Assembly: GCA_934277865.1 (NCBI GenBank)
Contig: CAKQVW010000121.1
Span: forward strand, 1-8,230
DNA: 8,230 nucleotides
Reading direction: 5' to 3'
DNA from: an uncultured Pseudobdellovibrionaceae bacterium
GTDB lineage: Bacteria > Bdellovibrionota > Bdellovibrionia > Bdellovibrionales > JAMPXM01
Shown: positions 1-4,439 of the stretch, in pieces
Layout: each line of letters starts with the position of its first letter
Position numbering within the stretch: the stretch's first letter is position 1
Made by a program: the position numbers and the translations under genes
The notes under the pieces: model-generated
Told to the model about the DNA's origin: nothing
The model's input: the letters and a program-made list of their open reading frames with translations, nothing else
The model's database searches: none

Positions 1-689
1 TCGAAGTTGTCACCACCCAGGTGCGTGTCACCGTTTGTCGCTTTCACTTCGACAATCGTCTCGCCACCGTTTTCTGTGACTTCAAGAATCGAGATATCGA
101 AGGTACCACCACCCAAGTCGTAGACCGCGATCTTTTGATCTTTGTTTTTATCAAAACCGTAGGCGAGAGCGGCCGCCGTCGGTTCGTTGATGATGCGTTT
201 TACATCAAGACCGGCGATGCGACCGGCGTCTTTCGTCGCCTGGCGCTGAGCATCGTTGAAGTAGGCAGGAACCGTGATCACGGCTTCCGTGATTTCCGAG
301 CCGACATAGTCTTCCGCAACTTTTTTCAGTTTTCCGAGAACCGCAGCTCCGATTTCTTCCGGAGAAACTTGGTTGCTGCCGATCTTAAAGGCGCAATCGT
401 TCGAACCTTTTTGTACAACCGTGTAAGGAACGAGACGCAGCTCCTCGCTGATCTCATCGTAGCGACGGCCGATGAAGCGTTTCGCCGAGTAAATCGTGTT
501 TTCTGGGTTCGTGACAGCCTGCCGCTTGGCGATTTGTCCCACCAGCTTCTCGCCGTCTTTCGCAAAAGCCACAACCGACGGAGTGGTGCGAGCCCCTTCC
601 TCGTTGACCAGCACTTTCGGGTCAGAACCTTCCATGATCGCGACGCAGGAATTTGTTGTTCCCAAGTCGATTCCGATGATTTTTCCCAT
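1..689 (-). CDS. dnaK: DnaK (Hsp70 chaperone), N-terminal part, runs off window
   Basis: This is the first 229 codons of the cytoplasmic Hsp70 chaperone, which binds exposed hydrophobic peptides in an ATP-driven cycle with DnaJ and GrpE. Only the nucleotide-binding domain is present; the rest lies beyond position 1. Visible hallmarks are the phosphate-1 loop GIDLGTTNS (residues 6-14), the catalytic Lys70 in YSAKRFIG, VPAYFNDAQRQATKDAG (about 140-156), NEPTAAALAYG (168-178) and the phosphate-2 loop DLGGGTFD (191-198). The frame is open throughout and conservation is very high. The ATG at 689 is the family start and is preceded by a purine-rich GGAAAGGAAA Shine-Dalgarno region. dnaJ lies upstream on the same strand with a 164-base gap that holds a candidate heat-shock promoter, so dnaK may be transcribed both alone and with dnaJ. 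The order dnaJ then dnaK reverses the common arrangement, and no grpE is seen. Confidence 0.98.
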   Translation of the reverse strand, partial: MGKIIGIDLGTTNSCVAIMEGSDPKVLVNEEGARTTPSVVAFAKDGEKLVGQIAKRQAVTNPENTIYSAKRFIGRRYDEISEELRLVPYTVVQKGSNDCAFKIGSNQVSPEEIGAAVLGKLKKVAEDYVGSEITEAVITVPAYFNDAQRQATKDAGRIAGLDVKRIINEPTAAALAYGFDKNKDQKIAVYDLGGGTFDISILEVTENGGETIVEVKATNGDTHLGGDNF

Positions 690-735
690 AACGTTTCCTT
701 TCCAGTTCAAACCAATTCAAAGTCCAACAAACTCA

Positions 736-763
736 ATCTGAGGTTCCTCAGAAAATCGTCAAG
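736..763 (-). promoter_or_regulatory. Candidate sigma-32 (RpoH)-type promoter of dnaK
   Basis: Reading the minus strand, CTTGACG (763-757) is followed after exactly 13 bases by CCTCAGAT (743-736). The E. coli heat-shock consensus is CTTGAAA, 11-16 bases, CCCCATNT. The predicted transcript starts near 730, giving a leader of about 40 bases before the dnaK ATG. The same layout, with the same 13-base spacer, occurs before dnaJ at 1983-2010. Sequence match only. Confidence 0.55.
737..752. promoter_or_regulatory. 16-bp palindrome overlapping the dnaK promoter (possible operator)
   Basis: TCTGAGG-TT-CCTCAGA has two perfect 7-bp arms around a TT centre. One arm lies within the predicted dnaK -10 box, the other in the spacer. 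That position suits a repressor site, but the symmetry could also come partly from the -10 motif itself. It is not CIRCE (TTAGCACTC-N9-GAGTGCTAA). No regulator can be named. Confidence 0.35.
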
Positions 764-819
764 CTCGCTTCTGCAGATTGCTCCGATTTCCCTCTGAAGA
801 CGCACTCTGGCGACGCGGC

Positions 820-832
820 GCACACAGTGTGC
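820..832. repeat. Short inverted repeat between dnaJ and dnaK
   Basis: GCACAC-A-GTGTGC forms perfect 6-bp arms 21 bases after the dnaJ stop. In RNA it could fold as a 5-bp stem with a 3-base loop. No U-run follows on the minus strand, so it is not a typical intrinsic terminator and read-through from dnaJ into dnaK is plausible. Confidence 0.4.
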
Positions 833-853
833 TTCCCCGGGCCACCCACCACT

Positions 854-1975
854 TTAGCCAAAAATGCCTTTTTTCGCGGCGGCGACGTTTTCGCCCTTTT
901 CCTCTGCGATCTGTCGGAGAAGTTTTTCTTCCTCTCGCGAAAGCTTGGTCGGAAGCTTCACTTCCACTTGCAGAATCAAATCGCCATGCCCACGCCCTCT
1001 CAGCATCGGCACACCCTGACCCTCCACCCGAATCCGTGCACCAGGCTGCGTGCCCGCCGGAACACGAATGGTCTCTTTGCCAAGAAGGGTTTTGAATTCC
1101 AGTTCGGCCCCCAGCAGAGCCTGAAGATAGCTGACCGAGAGAGTGGAATAGAGGTGGCTGCCTTCACGGTCAAAACGATCGTGATCCCGCACCAAGATTT
1201 CCACGTAGAGATCGCCAGCAGGTCCACCGCGGAAGCCGCCCTCGCCCTCACCAGAAACCCGAAGTTGCGTGCCGGTGTCGACACCAGCGGGAACCGTCAC
1301 ACGAATTTTGCGATGCGCTTTTACGCGGCCCCGGCCCGAACACGAACCACACTTGTCTTTGATCACCTGACCGTTGCCTTGGCAGGCCGGGCACGTCGTC
1401 GCCACTTGGAAAAAACCTTGTCGAGCGATGACCTGCCCCTGCCCACCACAGGTTCCACAAGTCGTCGGTGAAGAGCCTTTTTTGGCGCCACTGCCGTTGC
1501 ACGTTTCGCAGCTCGCTTCGGTGTCAAACTCGATTTCTTTTTCAAGCCCCTGAACGGCTTCCTCTAGCGAAAGCTCAGTGCGATAACGAAGATCCGAGCC
1601 ACGCGATGGGCCTGAGTTGCGACTGCGACGGCGACCTTGAGAAAACGGATCGCCGCCAAAACCCCCACCAAAAAAGTCTCCAAAGATGTCCGAGAAATTC
1701 GCAAAGATGTCGTCGACATTTTGGTACTGCCCGCCGCCTCCGCCGCCCTGAAAGGCCGCATGGCCAAAGCGATCGTAACGGGCTCGCTTGTCCGCATCGC
1801 TGAGGACCTCATAAGCACTTGCGGCTTCTTTGAACTTCTCTTCGGCCGCCTTGTCGCCCGGATTTTTATCCGGGTGATACTGAAAGGCGAGCTTCCGATA
1901 AGCCTTTTTAATCGTGTCGAGGTCGGCGCCCTTGGTGACGCCCAATATCTCGTAAAAGTCGCGGGATTCGGCCAT
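854..1975 (-). CDS. dnaJ: DnaJ (Hsp40 co-chaperone), full length
   Basis: DnaJ delivers unfolded clients to DnaK and stimulates its ATPase in the cytoplasm. The 373-residue product matches the usual length (E. coli 376) and is type I. It has a J domain (residues about 5-70) with the HPD tripeptide at 34-36, and a Gly/Phe-rich linker (about 76-113) with a DIF-type segment. Four zinc-binding CxxCxGxG repeats follow at 156-163, 173-180, 195-202 and 209-216; all eight cysteines are present. C-terminal substrate-binding domains run from about 220 to 345. The start MAESRDFYEILGV fits the family exactly, yet no Shine-Dalgarno sequence precedes it. A heat-shock-like -10 element ends only 7 bases upstream, so a leaderless message is predicted. 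It follows the helical-repeat gene by 50 bases and is followed by dnaK. Confidence 0.98.
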   Translation of the reverse strand: MAESRDFYEILGVTKGADLDTIKKAYRKLAFQYHPDKNPGDKAAEEKFKEAASAYEVLSDADKRARYDRFGHAAFQGGGGGGQYQNVDDIFANFSDIFGDFFGGGFGGDPFSQGRRRSRNSGPSRGSDLRYRTELSLEEAVQGLEKEIEFDTEASCETCNGSGAKKGSSPTTCGTCGGQGQVIARQGFFQVATTCPACQGNGQVIKDKCGSCSGRGRVKAHRKIRVTVPAGVDTGTQLRVSGEGEGGFRGGPAGDLYVEILVRDHDRFDREGSHLYSTLSVSYLQALLGAELEFKTLLGKETIRVPAGTQPGARIRVEGQGVPMLRGRGHGDLILQVEVKLPTKLSREEEKLLRQIAEEKGENVAAAKKGIFG

Positions 1976-1982
1976 GCCGCAA

Positions 1983-2010
1983 ATATGAGGCTCAATTGCC
2001 CCAGGTCAAG
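1983..2010 (-). promoter_or_regulatory. Candidate sigma-32 (RpoH)-type promoter of dnaJ
   Basis: On the minus strand CTTGACC (2010-2004), a 13-base spacer and CCTCATAT (1990-1983) closely resemble the RpoH consensus; the -10 matches CCCCATNT at 7 of 8 positions. It sits in the 50-base gap after the upstream gene. Transcription would begin at about 1975-1977, essentially at the dnaJ ATG (1975). A sigma-70 reading of the same bases, TTGACC-N16-CATATT, is also possible. Confidence 0.6.
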
Positions 2011-2025
2011 GCCTCGGCTGCGAAT

Positions 2026-2793
2026 TTACTGAGATTTTTTGGGAGCCTGAGGGCTCGGCACCGAAGAGGCTGACTCTGCAGCTTTCTCTTTCTCAATCTG
2101 CTCAAGTCTTTGGCGAATTTTGTAGATCGCAACCTCGTCTGGCGTCGTGGCCTTCAATTGGGCCTCCAGCGCCGAGGCAAGAACAGACTTTGCGAGGAAG
2201 GTCTTTCCTTCCTCCGAATAAAGCCGCCCAGCCAAAGAGAACACCCAAGCAGGGGCACCGTTCTCTCCCGCCTGCACGAGCAACCTTGCAGCGCCGTCGC
2301 TGTCTTTTAGTTCGATGAGATAGTGGTAAGCCGCACGATAGGCAATGTCCCAAGCCTTAGGAAGCTCTCGGACGCCCTTGTCGAAAATCACCTTGGCGCC
2401 TTGCGGATCATTCACGATCACGCTTAAAACCGTCGCCCCATAGTAATATGGCATACCAAACTTCGGCGCCAAGTCGGTCACGAGATCCAGCATTTGAAAA
2501 ACCCAACTCTGTTCGCATTTATCTGTGGCGGTGTGATTGAGATTTTCGATGGCACGGTCGCAGATGAAAAAATCTTGTAGGGCACGAATCCAAAACACAT
2601 CGGCCATGGTTTCCGCGTAACCGAAATGAAAGTGTTTGATCTCTTTAGGCGGAGGGACAAACGGCAGCTTTTGCCCCGAGTGATCGTCTCTGCGGTGAGT
2701 AGCCACGATTAATACGACGCCCAGAGCAAGTGAAAGCAAAGCCATAAAAACGGTCTTTTGCGATCTAGTTGGCGTTGCAAGCTGCGCACTCAT
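2026..2793 (-). CDS. Membrane-anchored TPR-like helical-repeat protein, function unknown
   Basis: I do not recognise a characterised homologue. The 255-residue product has a short basic N-terminus, one hydrophobic segment (about 15-31) followed by HRRDD, a Pro-rich stretch (44-49), then an all-helical domain (about 58-235) with loosely TPR-like spacing of Ala, Tyr and Gly, for example AYRAAYHYLIELKDSDGAARLL. The tail is charged and then Ser/Pro-rich. The segment MADVFWIRALQDF (63-75) resembles an Asp-x-x-Trp-x-Arg motif that I recall from deltaproteobacterial TPR proteins. Cys78 and Cys93 could form a disulfide if the domain is periplasmic; the topology is inferred. It lies between pilA and dnaJ but has its own predicted promoter downstream of the pilA terminator. 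No Shine-Dalgarno precedes the ATG; Met17 is an alternative start but also lacks one and would remove the leading residues before the hydrophobic segment. A role in pilus assembly is possible from position only. Confidence 0.85.
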   Translation of the reverse strand: MSAQLATPTRSQKTVFMALLSLALGVVLIVATHRRDDHSGQKLPFVPPPKEIKHFHFGYAETMADVFWIRALQDFFICDRAIENLNHTATDKCEQSWVFQMLDLVTDLAPKFGMPYYYGATVLSVIVNDPQGAKVIFDKGVRELPKAWDIAYRAAYHYLIELKDSDGAARLLVQAGENGAPAWVFSLAGRLYSEEGKTFLAKSVLASALEAQLKATTPDEVAIYKIRQRLEQIEKEKAAESASSVPSPQAPKKSQ

Positions 2794-2802
2794 ACAAGAG
2801 AA

Positions 2803-2831
2803 ATTCTAAGACACCGAGACGGCTCTCTCAA
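2803..2831 (-). promoter_or_regulatory. Sigma-70-type promoter of the helical-repeat gene
   Basis: On the minus strand TTGAGA (2831-2826), a 17-base spacer and TAGAAT (2808-2803) match the -35 and -10 consensus at 5 of 6 positions each with ideal spacing. It lies between the pilA terminator and the ATG at 2793, explaining how this gene is expressed despite the terminator. The predicted start (about 2795-2797) leaves a leader of only 2-4 bases. Confidence 0.65.
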
Positions 2832-2856
2832 TAGCGAGCCCCAGAAACCCAGACGT

Positions 2857-2888
2857 AAAAAAACGGGCCGCCTTAGGCGACCCGTTTT
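2857..2888 (-). terminator. Strong rho-independent terminator of pilA
   Basis: The minus-strand RNA forms a 13-pair stem, AAAACGGG-U-CGCC against GGCG-G-CCCGUUUU, with a UAA loop and a run of seven U. One position is a U-G wobble on the minus strand but a C/A mismatch on the plus strand, so the element is built for leftward transcription. It begins 31 bases after the last base of the pilA stop codon. Confidence 0.93.
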
Positions 2889-2889
2889 C

Positions 2890-2920
2890 AAGCTTAGCCT
2901 TAGGTCAGACTACTAAGCTT
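2890..2920 (-). repeat. 8-bp inverted repeat at the pilA stop codon
   Basis: AAGCTTAG (2890-2897) and CTAAGCTT (2913-2920) are perfect complements around a 15-base loop. The right arm includes two bases of the pilA stop codon, and the terminator stem starts only two bases beyond the left arm. The message would therefore end in two adjacent hairpins, an arrangement that can protect an abundant mRNA from 3' decay. The stabilising role is inferred. Confidence 0.55.
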
Positions 2921-3464
2921 AGTAACCACCTGGTGTTACGTTGTTCACAACGCGGTTTTGGTTCATCGACCACACGTCGTTCGTTGTTCCGCCGACAAAC
3001 CCTTGAGCGAAGCCTGTGAAAGCTGCCAAAGTCGCAGTTCCGCCACCCGCAGTTGTTACCGCTGCACCAGTCGAAGTTTGCGCGCCGTTAACACATCCCG
3101 CCGCTGCACAAACTGCCGCTATACCTGTGTTTCTGTTACCAGGTACCAAAGTTGGACCTGAGTAAGCAGGAATGGCGTGCGCAGAGTCAGTGTCGAATCC
3201 AACAACGTAACGGAGAGTACCGTTTGGACGGTAACCGACGTTGACAAGATCGGAATGGTAACCGTTCCACTCTGCTTGGAACGCGCGTTGTGACGTATAG
3301 AGCGCCGACAACTGAGCGCGAGCTTCCGAAGCACGAGCTTTCGCTTGGAAACGCGAGAAGTTTGGAATTGCTACTGTCGCCAAGATCCCGATGATCGCAA
3401 CAACGATCATGAGCTCGATAAGCGAGAAACCCTTTTCTGTTTTCAGCATACGGACTGCTTTCAT
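2919..3464 (-). CDS. pilA: Type IV pilin precursor (PilA)
   Basis: This is the major-pilin-type subunit of a type IV pilus, cleaved and N-methylated by the prepilin peptidase PilD and assembled by PilB/PilC. The 181-residue precursor has a 12-residue basic leader (MKAVRMLKTEKG); cleavage after Gly12 leaves Phe1, with the conserved Glu5 at precursor residue 17. The helix FSLIELMIVVAIIGILATVA spans the membrane before assembly and forms the filament core. The globular part carries GYHSDLVNVGYRPNGTLRYV (68-87), a pattern typical of Bdellovibrio and relatives. Cys119 and Cys124 are only four residues apart, and the C-terminal third is rich in Gly, Ala, Thr and Asn. The ATG at 3464 has a strong AGAGGGGG Shine-Dalgarno four bases upstream; an in-frame ATG at 3491 would add nine residues and lacks one. 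No other pilus genes are nearby. It may be a minor pilin, but the length and single-gene unit favour PilA. Confidence 0.95.
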   Translation of the reverse strand: MKAVRMLKTEKGFSLIELMIVVAIIGILATVAIPNFSRFQAKARASEARAQLSALYTSQRAFQAEWNGYHSDLVNVGYRPNGTLRYVVGFDTDSAHAIPAYSGPTLVPGNRNTGIAAVCAAAGCVNGAQTSTGAAVTTAGGGTATLAAFTGFAQGFVGGTTNDVWSMNQNRVVNNVTPGGY

Positions 3465-3476
3465 CTTTCCCCCTCT
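3465..3476 (-). promoter_or_regulatory. Shine-Dalgarno site fixing the pilA start
   Basis: On the minus strand AGAGGGGG (3476-3469) plus AAAG precedes the ATG at 3464. It is the strongest ribosome-binding site on this strand. It places the start at a 12-residue prepilin leader instead of the ATG at 3491, for which this site would lie inside the coding region. Confidence 0.85.
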
Positions 3477-3525
3477 AAATAGTCTGGCCATTCCAGAATA
3501 TTTTTATATTTTATTTAACGGTCCT

Positions 3526-3552
3526 TTATCGGTGCCCACTGTCGACCTCTTA
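3526..3552 (-). promoter_or_regulatory. Possible sigma-28 (FliA)-type promoter of pilA
   Basis: On the minus strand TAAG (3552-3549), 15 bases, and ACCGATAA (3533-3526) resemble the flagellar sigma consensus TAAA-N15-GCCGATAA, with 3 of 4 and 7 of 8 matches. The predicted start near 3519 would give an AT-rich leader of about 55 bases ending in the strong ribosome-binding site. The AT-rich tract (about 3497-3517) also contains TATAAA, but I found no good -35 for it. I saw no sigma-54 site (TGGCAC-N5-TTGCW). Confidence 0.35.
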
Positions 3553-3664
3553 AGCGGATTTCCGAAATTCTCACCAACCACCCGCGTCTCAAGATCAAGC
3601 GATCGCCTTTGTTCAACCGCTTACCCAATTCAGTGTTTCATCCTTCATGCCATCTAAAGGATTC

Positions 3665-3720
3665 ACTCTGAGACGGTTTGTCTGGCACGTTTCCGGAACT
3701 GTCTCGAACCGACTCAGAGT
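3665..3720. repeat. Long imperfect inverted repeat in the pilA-clpS gap
   Basis: ACTCTGAGACGGTT (3665-3678) pairs with AACCGACTCAGAGT (3707-3720) at 13 of 14 positions; the plus-strand RNA gains a U-G and a G-C pair next to the loop. The roughly 24-base loop contains the palindrome TTCCGGAA. No U-run follows on either side, so it is not an obvious intrinsic terminator. It may be part of a small RNA or a DNA-level regulatory site. Confidence 0.6.
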
Positions 3721-3722
3721 CC

Positions 3723-3761
3723 TGTTTCATCGTGATTCGAACTACGCACCACAATGAAACA
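3723..3761. repeat. Second hairpin next to the long inverted repeat
   Basis: TGTTTCAT (3723-3730) and ATGAAACA (3754-3761) are perfect 8-bp complements enclosing 23 bases, within which GTG (3732-3734) can pair with CAC (3750-3752). It starts three bases after the preceding inverted repeat. The left arm also recurs upstream at 3634, allowing an alternative pairing. The enclosed ATTCGAAC looks like a tRNA T-loop, but no tRNA can be folded. Confidence 0.5.
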
Positions 3762-3973
3762 AAGACGCTTATGGGCCTCAATCCTCGTTCCGTGATTAGA
3801 AGTTTGACGGAGTCTAAGTGCCTGAATAGTCCAGATTATCCTTTAACCGACCAAAGATTAGCCTCGTGTTAAGCTCAAAAAGCGCCCAAGAGCGGCACTC
3901 GACCACCGGCAAGAGGACCAAGGGCCAATCCGTCCCAGTTTCAAGATCTGCGAAAAACCTGGTCCGCCTCAGA

Positions 3974-4003
3974 TTGCGTCACTCAAAAGCGTACACATAT
4001 AAT
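3974..4003 (+). promoter_or_regulatory. Promoter of the clpS-clpA operon
   Basis: A perfect TATAAT -10 (3998-4003) is preceded, after 18 bases, by a weak -35 TTGCGT (3974-3979). The transcript should start near 4010, directly before the Shine-Dalgarno GGGAG (4011-4015), giving a leader of about 13 bases. Just upstream, CCTCAGAT (3967-3974) repeats the -10 of the dnaK heat-shock-like promoter, but no convincing CTTGA box lies at the right distance. Confidence 0.6.
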
Positions 4004-4022
4004 AGAGGGAGGGAGAGCGCCT

Positions 4023-4400
4023 GTGTTCAGATTCCTAGATGAAAACTACGATCTCCAAAAGCGGCTTCAGCCTCTTTCGTCTCAATCTGAGATCGAAGAA
4101 GGCGGCGGCGTCGCCGTCGCGGAATCGCGCCCAGCGGTTCGAACACCTCCGATGTATCGCGTGCTATTGATGAACGACGACTTCACTCCCATGGATTTCG
4201 TCGTTCACATCTTACAGAAGTTTTTTAGTAAGCCGATCGAAGAGGCCACCAAAATCATGCTGGAAGTGCATCACAAAGGCGCCGGCACCTGTGGTGTCTT
4301 CACGCATGAAATCGCAGAGACCAAGGTTCACCTGGTGAACACTTATGCGAAGCAAAATCGTTTTCCATTGAAATGCACAATGGAGAAAGCCGAGACCTGA
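4023..4400 (+). CDS. clpS: ClpS, N-degron adaptor of the ClpA protease
   Basis: ClpS binds proteins with Phe, Leu, Trp or Tyr at the N-terminus and hands them to ClpA for degradation by ClpAP. The 125-residue product has the ClpS core (residues 43-123). It includes YRVLLMNDDFTPMDFV (45-60) with Asn51-Asp52-Asp53 lining the N-end pocket and the gate-keeper Met57, then VHHKG with His83, GVFTHEIAETKV (91-102) and the closing CTMEKAE. The N-terminal extension, about 42 residues before the core, is longer than in E. coli (106 aa total); in the family this flexible part engages the ClpA pore. The start is GTG at 4023, supported by GGGAGGGAG with GGGAG seven bases upstream. clpA follows after 39 bases on the same strand, so co-transcription is near certain. 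Confidence 0.97.
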   Translation: MFRFLDENYDLQKRLQPLSSQSEIEEGGGVAVAESRPAVRTPPMYRVLLMNDDFTPMDFVVHILQKFFSKPIEEATKIMLEVHHKGAGTCGVFTHEIAETKVHLVNTYAKQNRFPLKCTMEKAET

Positions 4401-4418
4401 TTCGAGTTCTGATTCGAG
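4397..4418 (+). repeat. 10-bp tandem repeat at the clpS stop
   Basis: CTGATTCGAG occurs twice (4397-4406 and 4409-4418) with a 12-base period. The first copy contains the clpS TGA stop. It lies just before the clpA ribosome-binding site. Most likely a small local duplication; no function is evident. Confidence 0.6.
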
Positions 4419-4439
4419 GTCCTAGGGAGAGGGGTACGT

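Larger units (their letters stand above)
3553..3966. other. Gene-free divergent region between pilA and clpS
   Basis: The space between the pilA and clpS starts is 558 bases (3465-4022), the only long gene-free stretch here. The short frames in it start at weak codons without Shine-Dalgarno sequences and look non-coding. It contains a 14-base imperfect inverted repeat (3665-3720), an 8-bp hairpin (3723-3761), the repeated string TGTTTCATC (3634-3642 and 3723-3731), a GCGATCGC palindrome (3599-3606), and a 6-bp inverted repeat GGACCA/TGGTCC (3915-3920 and 3960-3965). An unannotated small RNA or regulator-binding region is possible. I see no tRNA cloverleaf and no riboswitch that I recognise. 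Confidence 0.6.

Noticed and set aside
21..797. 258-codon open frame on the plus strand opposite dnaK
   Set aside because: It mirrors the highly conserved dnaK frame in antisense, has no recognisable domain and no ribosome-binding site.
690..853. CIRCE/HrcA operator before dnaK
   Set aside because: No TTAGCACTC or GAGTGCTAA arm occurs in the gap.
827..1471. 214-codon open frame on the plus strand opposite dnaJ
   Set aside because: Shadow of dnaJ; composition reflects the reverse complement of zinc-finger and Gly-rich codons.
3682..3700. TGGCACG resembling a sigma-54 -24 element
   Set aside because: The -12 GC element is missing at the required distance (CGGA in place of TTGC).
3731..3753. 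tRNA-like T-loop sequence ATTCGAAC followed by CACCA
   Set aside because: No matching T-stem on either strand and no acceptor, D or anticodon arms can be drawn.
3678..3872. 64-codon frame in the pilA-clpS gap
   Set aside because: Starts at TTG without a Shine-Dalgarno, covers the inverted repeats, and has no protein-like features.
732..4091. 11-base identity CTCAATCTGAG at 732-742 and 4081-4091
   Set aside because: Several matches of this length are expected by chance in 8 kb, and the second copy is inside clpS coding sequence.
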